Of a stretch of DNA of 64,000 nt, positions 36,098 to 48,988 are shown piece after piece. The DNA is from Membranipora membranacea (taxonomy: Eukaryota; Bryozoa; Gymnolaemata; Cheilostomatida; Membraniporidae). A program made the position numbers and the translations under genes. The DNA is taken from assembly GCA_914767715.1 (NCBI GenBank), contig OU612066.1, positions 18,078,283 through 18,142,282 of the forward strand, written 5' to 3'. The notes under the pieces were generated by a model. The model was not told the DNA's origin. It saw nothing but the letters and a program-made list of their open reading frames with translations, and ran no database searches. Numbering within the stretch: the first letter of the stretch is position 1; every line of letters begins with the position of its first letter.

Positions 36098-37480
36098 GAT
36101 CTTATTTAAACAGAGCAAACAAACGCGGCTGCCTGAAATGAAAACCATTTGTTTTCAAGCTTGAAAAGCTGTAGACAGGGAATGCGTCATCGTCATATAT
36201 TGTAATGTACAGTGGTTCTTCTAATATTTTCTTTGACACAGGCTCATAACAGAAATAATGGTTGTTTTGATTAGCGGTCTGAACTCATCAAGGAGAGGTA
36301 TACACCCGAGGGTGCTGCGGGCTGGAACAACCAACAATGAAAGCTCCCCCAGTGGGGCTCGAACCCACAACTCCTGCCGCACTAATCGCCTGGCAGTGAA
36401 TGGCAAGTGTGCTAACCGATTGCGCCATCTCGCCATCTCACCATCTCACCATCCCCAATAAAGAATGGGTCTATGGCGCTAATTAGATAGCCCGCTATTC
36501 GCTACTCGGAGTTCTCTCATCCCACAGCACATTCCAATCCACCATTGCCACCCTATGAAACACAGCGTACGTGTTAGGGTTATTGGCCTTGCATGGCCCA
36601 TTGCTGGGACCCCTTGTAGTAGGTTTTAGCTGTCTTTCCAGCTTGTCAGCATGTCTTTCCATGCTGTCACATGTCTTTCCATGACCCATCTCACAAATAG
36701 TGTGCATACAAATTATTAGACTTTCTTTGAAATTTTTTTGTCATCGACAGACTTGTTAGTGACTTTGTCGTTTATTTGCAAAAGTTGTTTTCTAACCGCA
36801 ATAGTCACTAATTTTACTGTATTTCCCCAACAACAGGCTCATCACAAATCGCCTGGACTAGTTGGGCTGTGCATGAGTAGGCAACTCAATTGTGTTAACT
36901 TATAACCCCCCAACCTACCAGACCAAGTAACCCTGAAGACTTATTTTTCATGCAAATGCATGTGTGATAGCTGTCTTAATCTGATTTCAAGCTCAAAAAT
37001 GATCTATAGTACATAAACATGAATTGATGAAAATTTTAAAATCTGAATAATTATAGATATAATACATTCTCTTTTATGTTCACCATCACCCGCGGATGAT
37101 CTCCCTGACATGCAAAAGAATATGACAACCAGAAATAAATTGGTAAAAGTAAGTCCCATAAAAATGTTTTTGGTCCATATTATTACTCCCCGCACAAGTA
37201 AAATCCCTGAACATAGGCTACCAAGTGTGTACAATTATAGCTGGATCTGAATTACACTCCATCTTTAATCTAGAAATAATAACGGCCTATTTACATAAGT
37301 TAAAATGGTTATTAATAACCAGCGCAATCCGGAGTTCTCTCAAACAGTCCGTACTTCTGTTTATCTACAACATGATTAACATATAAAATGTATAATATTT
37401 GTATCCTAACTAAGGCCGAGGGCAGTAAGAGTCAGACCAGGCATATAATACGGGACACGGCAACAGAACATGTCATTTTC
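36098..37480. other. spacer section unique within the window
   Basis: About 1.4 kb with no relative in the other spacers. It contains the tRNA-like SINE at 36190-36440 and a small repeat of GTCTTTCCATG near 36650-36680. The rest shows no open frame with conserved content and no feature that I recognise. It is probably an insertion or a remnant of deleted array sequence. Confidence 0.4.
36190..36440 (-). mobile_element. tRNA-derived SINE or tRNA pseudogene
   Basis: On the minus strand an A box TGGCGCAATCGG (36428-36417) and a B box GGTTCGAGCCC (about 36366-36356) are spaced as in a tRNA with a long variable region. The stems do not form a good cloverleaf, and a 3' body continues (CCAGCCCGCAGCACCCTCGG and beyond). 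GATGGCGA/GATGGTGA repeats precede the 5' end. The tail limit is uncertain. Confidence 0.55.
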
Positions 37481-39133
37481 ATAAATGGCAAATGAGGCAA
37501 CATACATTAGAGTGAGATTGTTTACATTCTTCTGCACATTGGATATGGTGAGTCAAGAATAAGGAACACTGAAGTTTCATATGTACTTTTCTTGTTTTAC
37601 TGTCCTTTGTTACTTTTATGGATATTAAAAACAATCAATTCATCAAAATGAAGAGTGATACAAATTCCTTGTCCTTTCTTAGGTGCGGGGGTATGGTGAG
37701 ATAACTATAAAAAATATATGAGGCTTATTAGCTACTTTTCTTGTTTTAGTATCCTTAGTTGGCGTTTGAGGTGATCGAAAACCAGTTGAGGTCTGCAGCT
37801 TCTGGCAAAATCAGATAATTTCTCTCATGTTTTCTGCATAGTTGATGATGCTAATATTTCAACGAACAGTCGTAAAACTCTAAAAGGAAATATCCTAAGT
37901 AATGATGCAAATTTGAATTTTTTTATAAATGGTTTCTGGATCCTCTTCACGATGGTTGATAGCAGACAGGAAACTCAACAATAAATATGGATTATCTGTT
38001 TATTATCTGTCTAGAAATTTCTAATTGCGGGTTATAAAATGAACTTTAAAGACTACTCAAAGACCAAAGCATGCTATAACCAGGCAGTTACTTGTGATAA
38101 AGTTATGTCAGATTTGCGTGGTAGAAAGAATCAATGCTGTACTTGGCATGAATTATTGATGTGGAAGAGTACCTTACATAAGGGAAGGTAACTCCCATTC
38201 TTTGCATTATGATGTCACAGTCTCCCAGAAGTGATTGTTTCTTGTATTGAAAACCCTGGAGACAGCTACCATAAATCAAATGATGTTTATGCAATTCTTT
38301 GTTGTCATTTCTCTCTGTATTTTTCCTTGATGCGGGTAACCAAAATTTAACAGAGAAGTAGATTGTAAGAGGATAAACAGACAACGGACAACAGACAACA
38401 TTAGTATTGTTCTGATAATAAAAAATGTCCTGAAATTCCTATAGAATTATCCCTTCAGGATAACTGAGCTATAGGAACAACAAAAAGAATATACTTCTGC
38501 AGCTACATCTATTAGCTGGATGTACAGTGTCAATCAACATCAGTAGTGAAAAAGAAACAAACATGCAATACGACCAAACAACCAGTTACCGACAAGCATT
38601 CAAGAATAGATTGACATGTCATGATCGCCCGCATCTGTAGTTTAATTAAGAGTACTTTTTTGGGTCACATCGCACCTTTTTTTTATCGGTTTCTTTGGCA
38701 GCTTCATCATTTTCAATACCAATTTCAATTCTGCACCGTATCTCAACAAACATATTTATTGGCTCAACATGAACATTGATGACTTGACATTGTGTGGGAA
38801 GAACCCAACCAGTACAAAAGTTTTGTATACATGGATATAATTAGTAACGCCACCATTCCTATATTCTCACTGCCAAGGAAAGGTTTTTTTTCAGAGTTTA
38901 ATGGCAAATTGAGCTGCTGCTGCCTGAAAATTGTTATTAGCGGTTTGTTTGCTATTTTACGTAGCTAAAACGCAGGTGAATTTTGTTCAATCCCTCCCAT
39001 AGGGTAATTCTTATTCTTGAAGACAAAGGGATTGTCATCAAAGATTATTCGTTACACAATTAATCCTCTATTAAGCATCTGAAAGTACAGTAATTACTAC
39101 TTGTATTTCCTCCTTATTTATTGTTTACGCCTA
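37481..39133. repeat. spacer copy of P and R repeats without X exon 1
   Basis: Bases 37540-38460 are a diverged P repeat that lacks the X exon 1. Bases 38400-39130 match 4545-5190 and its relatives (R). No gene is supported. Confidence 0.5.
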
Positions 39134-39205
39134 GATCAAGTTTGATCCATTTGCCTGGGTTTGGAGTTGCCCCCCCCCCTCTAGAGAAAGTAAAGAAATT
39201 GGATC
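39134..39205. mobile_element. partial GATCAAG-type MITE
   Basis: It starts after TA with GATCAAGTTTGATCCATTTG, the same terminus as the complete foldback element at 45414-45544. It contains a run of C and ends near GGATCCTA. Only one end is well preserved. Confidence 0.45.
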
Positions 39206-39774
39206 CTAGCACCTGAAAAGCTATAGAACAATTTATTTCACTCTCTTAGCTGTTGTGGTTTCTATACGATAGATTTTTTGCATGCATCTTCTTGAGGTAC
39301 TATGCAAATTCTCTTCCGTCTCCAGCGTAATTTATGGTTGCGCTTGCTCATATTTGATGTGTATGGCGATTGGCATAGCTCTTAACATGTTGATAATGTA
39401 ATGCCACAAACGCACACTTTCAGCTATCTGAGCGCTTAGACTTGTGATGTGATGGTATTCGATATGAATGAGAAAAAAAGACAACACCTATCTTATATTT
39501 ATACTTCTCCAGCCTGGGGGGGGGGGAAGGGCCTTTGGGCGAGAGAAGAGTCTTGCAGCTCAGACTAATCTTGATCACATGAGGGCTGTATCTTCCCCCA
39601 TCCCCCCCCCCGCCCATTCCTACTGCTTAATCTGTTTATACAACAGTAATTCTATTATGTTCATTAGGGGTACCTAGAGACAAGCCCTGGAGCAGAAGGT
39701 TATGGGTCTTTATAATAAGCAAGCCAGATGAACCAAGGCATTAATCATCTGTTTTTGCACCATCATTATTGACC
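39206..39774. other. spacer with G/C homopolymer runs
   Basis: No gene. It contains a G-run near 39516-39526 and a C-run near 39603-39611, both absent from the spacer upstream of X-0. It occupies the position where the 5.2-6.2 kb LINE sits in the other two long spacers. Confidence 0.4.
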
Positions 39775-40250
39775 CATTTAATGAGGAGAAGATTATTTCG
39801 ATATAAACAACTTTAAAAATTTCCACGTCACGTCACCATAAATATCAATCTCAACAAGATGAATCATAATTATCTAATTTACTGCTTATATGTACATGGA
39901 GGATAATTCATAGAGTGTGTGAGAGGTACCAGCTAAGTCACATTGTGGAAACGATTGAATAATGTGGCAGAAAAAACAGGAACTGCAAAATCTATAAATT
40001 GAAGTAAAAAAAATATAAATGGTAAATGGAAATAGTAAAATATAACGAGCAAAATAGAGAAATCAACAATAAATATTTTATAAAAGTTATGAAATACAAT
40101 AAATTATTTGGAATGATAAAAAAAGAATTGAATGTATTAAAATTAACAATTCTGCTCGCAATGTGTGTCCCTGAAAAACAGTTCATTGGGAAGGAGCTTT
40201 GGCGCTGAGGCTCTTGAGATCCAAAGCTCCTAGCTCTGATTTTCAATTTT

Positions 40251-43200
40251 TCATGGATCTTTGGCTAATACAGTGACAGTACTTGTTTGGCGTTCATAGT
40301 TTGTATGCAGTTTCAACTCCATCTTATCAGAAATAACAGTCACAAAAATATTTGCATGTGGATGTGATGCCTGCTTTGTTTCACTCTCCTGTCTTGCAAC
40401 AACATCCAGTGTCTCTTCTCTTTGGTCAGTGATGTACACATCATGTGCGTACTCCGGAACACCAGATTTAGTAATACAACTTTGGTTGTCACAGAGCACA
40501 TACTGGTTTTCCATTTGCTCTTCACAATGCTCAGACATTGGTAAGGCAAACTGTGGTGTGGGATGGGGTAGCTTGTTCGCTGGGTTACCATGAACTAATA
40601 CTGGTGTTTTGGATGATTGGTGGCTATGGGCTAGTACCTCAACATAGTACGGTTCATTTTGTCCAGTGATGGATGGTTTACAATGATTTTCTGACTCAGG
40701 GATTGGGAAAAAACTTGGATTATCACAATATGGTGATGGGTCTTCATTCTGCATGTTTTGCTGTCGAATAGTTTGGAGGGACAGACGTGGTCTTGGACGG
40801 GGTAGCATTGTCTGAGATCTGTCATTTAACTTCGGTATTGACAGTCGTGGCCTGGGAAGACGTGGTGCTACAGGAGGCCTCTCATCAATTACTGCTGATG
40901 ATTTTGTTATGGATCCTTCCTTGTAATATTCACGAACATCAGCATAGCAGTAATCATCTGATTCTGAGGTACCACTCTGAGCTCGATGTACCTGCACTGT
41001 GGGTTCTCTAGACTGTGGTAGAGGAGGAAGTGGCATGTCTTTAACAATTCTAATGTGTCCAGATCTTTCCTCACTTGTTTCAGCTCTACTCCCTTCAATG
41101 CCAGTCACTCCTTCATCTTCTGCATCCCTGTTATATGAGCTCAGCTCCACTTCTGAAAATATTTATAAGAGTTTGCGCTTTGTTAACTTGCGGTTTTGTG
41201 AATTTTAATGATCAGCACATTGGTCGACATGCATATTCATTGTTTTCATGAGGCATACTTCTAACGCACTCAATTGAATTTACAAACATTAGGCGCTAAA
41301 CACTAGGATAAAATTTAACCACAAGGTTTCATTCATGATTAGCAGTCATCCTCTCAATAGGTATAAGAGGACAAATCCATGAAAATATTACACGAATTTA
41401 TAACATGCAAGGTTTATCTTCATAAAGACGTACTGATATCCTTAGGATCCAGTAAGATTACTAGGTAGGTCAAATACATGCGGCTATTATCAATAAAGAG
41501 ACCAACACATCATCATTCTATAATTGTTATCACCATGCGCCAGGTTGATATTTCATAATCTTAGTAGATAATTGAAACACTTCATTGGTATTCAAGTATA
41601 CACCAAATTAACACACATTTACTAGAACCAACCTTCAAAAGTATTGACAGAGTGGGAGGGATTTCTGTGTGTTCTCCGAGTTGTCTTATTTAAAGTTCGT
41701 CTTTTCATGTTTCTAGCGCGGAGGCAGAAAACAGTCAGGGCTATTCCCGATAAACAGAGAATCACTGCGCCTACAGTACTCCCAACTATGACACCTGAAA
41801 CATAATGACCACAATCCATGTTCATTCGTATGACTATTCTGTGATTCATCAGTTCGCGGATCATGAAGTTGCCTGATGACGATTGTCTAATTTCTAACAT
41901 CTGCAATTCTAACCCAGATTGGTATTTTTTGATTTCCCACAATAAATGGAATATCATTCTTTTATAGGCAACAGAATGGATTGTGACACGGCTGGTCACT
42001 TGTCAGAAGATATTTCATATAGCCTCAATAATAATAGTGTATCAGGGAATTCACATCACTACGCAGGATATAATAAGATATACTACACTTGCCTGTGTCT
42101 GTAGGATCATTGTTTGGAGCGGCACTGGTTGAAATATTATTAGATACTGTTGTGTCGTCATCGTCGTAGAAAACACTGACTGCAAAATCAACAACTTCAT
42201 CAATGAACATAACGCCAATGAGTCAAGATAGTAGATTTGCACATTGAAATGAGCATGCTAGAGTTTGCAGATACAAGCATAATTTGAACAGAATGGATTT
42301 TCTACATTTTTTATAAAGTTAAACTACAGTTAGCATTTTCCCTTGAATTCTCCCTGAAATATATGTTTGTTTAAAAATTTAAAAAAAAGATTTAATTTCT
42401 ATGACAATGACTTACCATTATACTTGAGGGTGAGTATCTGGCCTTGACTTTTTTCAATAGCATACAAGTCATTTCCTCTTGTTCGATAATCGGCCAAAAC
42501 TGCTACAACCATTTTTTTCTGGTCACACTCAGTGTCATTGCAGGGCAAACTGGTCACTCCCTCAGCTACCTTGGTGTAGTCTCCGGTATCTGTGTTGACG
42601 AGGAGCATCTCTGGGGCTTCGGTTATGCAGAGCAGTGCCTTTTCACCAACACTAACAGCTTGCAAAATCTTACCAGGATTGCCATTTAGACCGACATGGG
42701 TGATCTCTGATCTCAAAAAGTCCACATGACTGACTGTAATATTTGTGCGCCCTTGAATTGTATATGCCCCTGAGAAATTATTGTTCAATGCCATCGCAGA
42801 AATGCTTCCAAACGCACTCATGAGTTGAAATGGGGTAGTTGAAAAGTTTACTGAAGAGAGGTTAACTTGGTAGATTGTTGAAGCAGCAGTGTAATATGCA
42901 AGATTTTTGGCTAAATCTACAGAAGTTGCTCCATAAGAAATTGATTTAATTTGACTACAGTTTAGGGCTGTTTGATTTGGTTGGTTATCGCAGGAAGATT
43001 CGGGTAGGTTAATTGTTTTGTTGTCCTTGATTCCAGTGGAATAGACTTTGACTGCGTTTTCTTCACGGACAAGGAACGTTTTGTTGCCAATCTGTTGGAA
43101 GCTTTTGATTTCTTCATCGGTTGTCAGGATCTGTCTTGACTTTTGCTGTCTTTTGTTCCTACTGTAAATTCTCTTATTCTGTGAGTAGTAAAACTTGTCA

Positions 43201-45039
43201 TCATAATTTCTGTCTGGCTGAATTGCTGGCATGCTGTTGAGATCTGTCAAGTTACCATCCAGTTTGTGTGAAACTTCCAAGTTCAGAATCATGCTGCAAA
43301 GATAAAGATTTATTTTTGTTGTCCAGCTTAAATTGCACTAAAATAATATCTATAGAAATCCACTGAGAAAAATATGTAGTCTATAAAAGACGGGGTAACC
43401 AGATAGCCAGTTACAGGCTAGTGTGAACACTGCCCGGCTCTAGTTTTCCTTCTCCACCGCATGACCCCACTGACAAGGCTGGGAAGCATGCGAACCTGAA
43501 GCTGACCTATACCGTTGCTCACAGCCGCCCTACCAGAACTCCTTATATCCCAGTAGGTACATGAACAGGAGCTAAAATGTCACGGTCAATGGTGTCAAAA
43601 GCTTTACAAAAATCTAGAAGTATACTCTGAGTGATTTTGCTAGAATCAAAATTTATAAATCATTCTTCTATCAATTTATTTATGGCACCCATAGAATTTA
43701 TGCATTTTCTAAATCCAATGTGATTTGTTTCAAATATTTTGCTTATCTGTGCAGCTAGTGTCTTCTTTGAAATCTTGAACATGACACTGAGTATCGAAAC
43801 TGGACAGTAGTTTGAGCATTTCGCATGGGATCACGTTCTTTATGAAGTGGTTTTTTTACAGGGAAAACAAAGTTTAGAAAAGATAGATTTACTAAACAAG
43901 CTAGTACTGGATCAAGGCCATATTTATTGTATTTTCAAAATTTGATGGGTATTTTGACATATCCACTTCATTTTTTGATGGAAAGGGCTTTTAGAAATAT
44001 CAATAAACAGTTCAAAGCCTTAATTTTGAGTTTTCTTCTCTCCAGTCTGGTACTTTTTTTTACCCACACAGGATAGGAAAAAGGAGGTGAAATGAGCTTA
44101 TGCTGAAAACTGCTTATAAAAGGATGAAAATTATTTTTGATTCAGATTCTGCGCCATTGCAAACTCATAGAGACACAGTTTGGGAAATCACTTGTGTACT
44201 CAGATAGTCATTTATATCAATTTCTGTTTGTTTTGTTCGCAAATTTCAAAGAAATTTTCCATGAATTTTGTAGCTCAAATTGAGATTCATCACCAATGCT
44301 TTGGAAACCCTGTCCCACAGCAAGTTACATACCTTGATACTCGATAAGTCGATGCAGGTTTGTAGTTGAGGTGATTGTTAGAGGCTTCTACAGTCAATCC
44401 ACGCCACAGTACAAGAAGGAACTACAAACAATAAATAATAGTCAGTTCTTTAATCAGTTTAGTGACCTGGTTAGTTAGTTTTAGAAGAAAATACAGAAGT
44501 TATAATTATATTTACAGTGTGAGCTGTTTAATTTAGAGCTCCTGGTAATTCAGACAAGGAAAGTTTGTCTCTTCAGCCAGAGCTCGAAGCATTCTAATGT
44601 CACATAATTCAGACTCTGCTTAATTAGGACAAATTTTGTGTGGTCCCCGAAGATTTGAATCAAGTGAACTGCACTGTAATTGTTTTATTATATTTGAGCC
44701 TATTGATTAAACACAATAAGTCAGTAATATAAAAAAAACTGATATGGTATTAAGGCCAAAATTAATATGCAATCCATCATAAAATAAACTGAGGAGGCTT
44801 TGCCAGACCTTGCAATGATGTCATACTAAATTTGACTTAGTGAAAGATAAATTAGATTAATCCTCTGCGCCATCTATCAGCAATGTGAGATTTTGATTGA
44901 GTTGATATTAACGAGATAAAGGACTTTAATCAATCATACAGTTAGATCATCTCACTTTTGTCAGATAAAAACATGAATTCAATGATGACACAAATTTGAT
45001 AATGCCTACCTGGATGGTGTTTGCTACATTCCGCATCAT
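40251..45039 (-). CDS. Y-D: type I membrane receptor, 715 aa, intact
   Basis: Exons 45039-45010, 44421-44333, 43293-42416, 42179-42093, 41794-41633 and 41152-40251 (stop TGA 40253-40251) splice to 715 codons. The signal peptide is MMRNVANTIQFLLVLWRGLT. Residues about 41-332 (exon 3) are the ectodomain, with repeated beta-type strands (DDKFYYSQNKRIYS, LAYYTAASTIYQVNL, NDLYAIEKSQGQILTL) like a YWTD/NHL-class propeller, and many N-glycosylation sites (NLT, NKT, NQT, NCS, NFS, NIT). Exon 4 is a short stalk. Exon 5 has the transmembrane helix and RARNMKRR stop-transfer. The 300-residue tail has MPLPPLPQ, DDYCYADV, REYYKEG, RPPVAPR, two PRPRLS repeats, PYCDN, PYYVEV, QYVLCDN and YAHDVYIT. It likely binds SH2 and SH3 proteins; no kinase domain. 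Intron 4 has a GC donor. Confidence 0.8.
43560..43990 (-). mobile_element. LINE reverse transcriptase fragment in intron 2 of Y-D
   Basis: Minus-strand translation with frameshifts shows GLDPVLACLVN, KPLHKE, PVSILSVMFKISK, NHIGFRKC and SILLDFCKAFDTIDRDIL, which are the segments up to motif A of a LINE reverse transcriptase. An in-frame stop and indels show that it is dead. Related shorter remnants lie at the same intron position in Y-A, Y-B and Y-E, so the insertion predates those duplications. Confidence 0.75.
44515..44676. mobile_element. pogo/Tigger-like MITE in Y-D intron 1
   Basis: A 162-bp segment begins CAGTG and ends CACTG. It is flanked by TA at both sides (44513-44514, 44677-44678). 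Its ends are imperfect inverted repeats (CAGTGTGAGCTGTTTAATTT against CAGTGCAGTTCACTTGATTC). It contains AATTCAGAC and GGTCCCCGAA motifs, as found in pogo-related elements. No protein. Confidence 0.55.
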
Positions 45040-45166
45040 TCTGCTTATTGTTACTGCCAACAAAGTCAAATAAAGAAAATCCGGTTGCCTCTTTTTGTAG
45101 CGATTTTACACACACCATGTAACAAATGCTATACTCAAAATGCTTGAACAATAGAATCAATCGACG

Positions 45167-45173
45167 TTTTATA
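45167..45173 (-). promoter_or_regulatory. TATA box upstream of Y-D
   Basis: TATAAAA on the minus strand, 128 bp before the Y-D ATG, in the block conserved before each Y gene. Confidence 0.45.
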
Positions 45174-45413
45174 CCACCTCTAGGCATAATCCTTATGTTT
45201 GAGCCACCACAACTCTGCTTATTTTTTGCAAAAACTTACAAAGCCTTCAATCCTCTCTTTAAATGTAAATTTTGTGTTCGAACTATAAATAAAGAATGCT
45301 GATTGGGCCTCAGCTTCAGTATTACGCTTTTGCCATTAATAAAGTAGCTCGGTGGATAGATTTCACATAACTACATCAATACTTTCATTAGCATGCAATA
45401 ATAGCAAGACCTA

Positions 45414-45544
45414 GATCAAGTTTGATCCATTTTTCCCTCCTTAAAATTGCCCCCCTCTACTGACACGCCTTTTTCCTTCGGCTTGTCAGTAGAGAGGGGG
45501 GGGGGGGGCAAATCCAATGAGGGAAAAATGGATCAAACTTGATC
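45414..45544. mobile_element. foldback MITE with TA target duplication
   Basis: A 131-bp hairpin between TA dinucleotides (45412-45413 and 45545-45546). The ends GATCAAGTTTGATCCATTTT and AAAATGGATCAAACTTGATC are exact inverses. The C-rich and G-rich inner arms (CCCCCCTCTACTGACA against TGTCAGTAGAGAGGGG-like) nearly complete the stem. The equivalent place in X-A/Y-A (about 11930) lacks it. A half copy is at 39134. Confidence 0.8.
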
Positions 45545-45671
45545 TAAGCATTTGACTGAGATTTTAGATATGATTTGATTTGAAAGGTTTGATTTGAGAG
45601 ACATGGTTGGAGTGTTTTACTATTAGTAGCTTTATTACAGTCTAACTTGATTTATGGAGAAAAACTGTTTC

Positions 45672-48600
45672 TTAACGCCAACAATACCAAGTATCTCTTG
45701 CACACGAATCAATGGAGGTAAGCCTCAGTTTTGGAAACCTGTTTCCGATAGCACAGACTGCACTCTGCTTTCCTCCACCTGTAAATAGAGTAAGCAATGA
45801 ATTATAAACGATATAATAAATATATATAATCGTATTACACCAATTAGCCCATGATCTAATAATTATTAATTGACAAGAATTTTATCAAAGAATTATGCAA
45901 AACTGTTTTTTATTTCTAATAGTTTGATGCTAAGGAAGAAATGTGTGTTGAGTTTCTTCAAAGTAGATGGTCATGATTGGCCAAGTTCCGTTTTGGTGAT
46001 GGTTATCGACAACAATACAACAAGTACTTTATTTATAATGAAGACCATCCATGCCAACCTTTTCTTATCAAAGATCATCAGTCCTTCAATAGAATTGCCC
46101 TACTTGATAACAATATTTTAAACAAATTCACCTGATGACATGATGCATTACGATTTTTGTTTTATGCACAGTCTTATGTGTCTTTATGACTTGATCAGCG
46201 AATAAAATTGATATTGTTATTAATATTTTCATGATTAATACTTATAACTTACTGTGGTGTTTGATGAGTCTGAATTCCCCAAGTGAGCCAACAGAGATAA
46301 ACTTTAAACCAGGATAGTGGATGTTTTGGACCTCAAAAACATTATCACCACACATCGATACAATTGGTAAAGGCTTTTCTCGGCTTGGCTGGAAGCAAAT
46401 ACAAAAGAAATTTCATGATCATGGGTTAAGTTACTGTGTGTATATGTATGGCCATTTTATCCATGCATATTTTAAACAAAAAAGTAGCATGCAAATATGT
46501 TTCTCCTTTCATTGTATACTTTTACGCTCCCCTCTTGATATCTTAATCTACAGTCTAGCAGTCATGTCAGTTTTAGAAAAATATGAGATTGAACTGGAGG
46601 CTGTGACTGGGAGAACGAAGAGGCAGAAAAGGAATTGAATAGTACGGCCGTTAATTCAGCAGATTTTTAAAGACAATAAGAGTGTAAAAAAGAACGTTGA
46701 TTTGTTAATTTAATACTAGAATATTCCTTTGGTAGGGCATCAGAGTTTCAAAATGTCCTTAAATTTCTTTTTCATAGTTAAACCATGTTAAAGTTTAGAA
46801 GATCTATACCCAATACATGCTTACCGTTGCAATAACCTTGTAACCAGATGGAGCTTCTGTCAATTGACCAAGAGAGTACATTGACTTTAAATAACCACCG
46901 ACCCATTTTCTAGTGTAAATGTGTATGATGAAGAAAAGTCTGTTATCACCAGGTAGTTCATACATATCAAAGCTTAAAAATTCATCCAAGCTATCTAAAA
47001 CAAGATTAATTAAGGGTAAGGGTTACTGTACAAAAGAATAAATCTATGCTCTAGTATGAAATTGTCTTTGTTACTTCTGTATATACCAAACATCAAAATA
47101 CTTGGATAGTTTCTTCATCGTAGTATGTTGTCAAATGCAAGTTGATCCCCACAAAATTTAAACCTCTCAACATTATGTCAATGCTTCATGTGAGGGTTTA
47201 AATAAATCTCATCTTACACGGCTTGTGAAATCGATCTAGATTTTACGAAAGAAGAAGACTAAGACTAGAATATAATAAGGACAAATTGACTGCTTTTGGC
47301 ATTTTAGGCAAGAACAAGACAAGAAGTGATAAATTCTCATGTATTAGTTGATTGGTGGTGGTCTGTAGTAAAAGGTTGCTAAAAACTTAATTATTTTATT
47401 TACCATATCTCTGAGGGTGCGTTTTTGGTAACAATATAAACTCTTTGGATACTTCATCGAAGGAGGCTGGATAAAATGGATAATCATGATCCCATTTTCG
47501 AATCCTGTTGTAGCTTGTTATTCTTTCTTCTTTTATCCTTAGTTCAGGGCAGGCATCATAGAGGGCTGTCAAAATACAGTAAAAGTTAAATAACTCAAAC
47601 TGTGAGACAAACACTGTCTAGCCTGTTCTTTCTGCAAGCCAGATTACCTCAACCCATTGCCATCTCTTGCCTTGTCTCATGTGACCATAATCTCCAGTGA
47701 ACAGGTGATTGACACCTTAGTTCTCGAAGACCACCGGACAATTTTTATTATTACTGATGTTAGAAGGATGAAATTGATCTGAGTTTTGTGGCTTATAGGT
47801 AAGGAGAAGCCAGGGTAAAGCTCCCCCTCATTGAAAGGCAGTATTCAATAAATGGCTATTGGATGACTATGAATGAATCCATTTCGGTCCTTAGTTAAAA
47901 AACTGCTACAGGAAAAATACTAAGTCATGTTTTAAACAGATCATGGTAAGAATTAACAGCCAGCACTTTCATGAATGATTATTACAGATTAATTTTATCT
48001 TGCACCAACTAATTTTTTAACTATTGTTATCAAAACAGGGATTTAGGGCCTTTTTACTGTTCTGACAAGAAAAGCTAACAAAGAATGTAAATTAATTTAA
48101 AACGCACGCTTTTTTTGGGTATAGATTTCTCCCTTCCAAAAATATGATCTTTTTCATTAGTAAAATGGTTAATAGCCGATTAATTGTGCAATCATCTATA
48201 TGTAAATCAATCCAATGAATAATGTCATTTGAACATGACAACAAAACATGAACATCAGTTTAAACATTGTTGCAAACCTGGAATAGAATGTTTCCTCAAT
48301 ATCAACACTGTTTGAATAGTGGAGCGGGAAAGCTCCGCAGGTCCTTTCAAACTCAAATTGGGGAGCAACTATAATGCTCTCGCCATTTGGTGATCAAGTC
48401 ATTGGTATTTTTTTTCTATGTTCCACTACCCCTATTTAACAATGAATTTCTTGTCGCTTACGCTTATGGGTATGTGTCGTGACGCATGGAAACATGGGCT
48501 AGCATAATAACAGAGCTTTTTGCTAATGATAATGATAATATCACAGAGTAAGGATACATCCTTACTCTGTGATAATATCATTTAAAAGCGCAATCTTATC

Positions 48601-48988
48601 AAAAGAATATCACTCCTATACCGAATTTGATGGCATTAGATGGAAAGCGTTTTACCTTGAGCTTTATATTGCACTATCATTTTTTGTTAGCCAATAGATC
48701 ATGTGGGATCGACCTAGCCTTGAACAAGGCCAGGATTGACCCTATTTAGCAAGGAATTCCTTGTCAGCTTATCACACGGAGTTAGTGGCTGTGAGGTATG
48801 GAAGCATATAGCTACCATAATAACAGAGCTACTACTTTTTGCTAAATGCCCTGTAACAAGGGTAAATGGGTTATGAGCATGTGCTCCAATTGAACTGGCT
48901 TTAGAGGATATAATAAATGCATCCTGGAGATGAGCCATTTCTCAATCTCAGCATAGTAAAGAAGAAATAATTTGCTCTTAGAAGACAT
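45672..48988 (-). CDS. X-D: secreted X-family gene with damaged local first exon
   Basis: Exons 2-5 are intact with good splice sites: 47565-47404, 46994-46825, 46388-46253 and 45778-45672 (stop TAA 45674-45672). Exon 3 has two extra codons (YLKSMYS). They encode CPELRIKEER, SFDMYELPGDNRLFF, IVSMCGDNVFEVQN and a C-terminus DSCARDTWYCWR. The local exon 1 starts at 48988 (MSSKSKLFLLYYAE), but about 400 bp including its 3' half and splice donor are deleted, so it cannot splice normally. An intact family exon 1 with donor stands 4.96 kb upstream of exon 2 at 52571-52526; splicing from it would give a 206-aa protein with a normal signal peptide. Without that, X-D would be a pseudogene. No lesion is seen in exons 2-5. 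Confidence 0.6.
46037..46245 (+). mobile_element. probable short retroelement insertion in X-D intron 4
   Basis: About 210 bp absent from the same intron of X-A (12545) and X-C. It ends with AATAAA and a TTGATATTGTTATTAATATT tail on the plus strand, which looks like a LINE 3' end. TTATAA-like sequence occurs on both sides. The short frame before the tail is not diagnostic. Confidence 0.35.
48539..48574. repeat. 36-bp hairpin insertion with flanking duplication
   Basis: 17-bp arms (48539-48555 and 48558-48574, containing CACAGAGTAAGGAT and its inverse) surround AC. The related sequence at about 16290 reads straight through GATAATATCATTTG. Here TGATAATATCA occurs on both sides of the hairpin, so a short palindrome was inserted with an ~11-bp target repeat. 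Confidence 0.7.
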
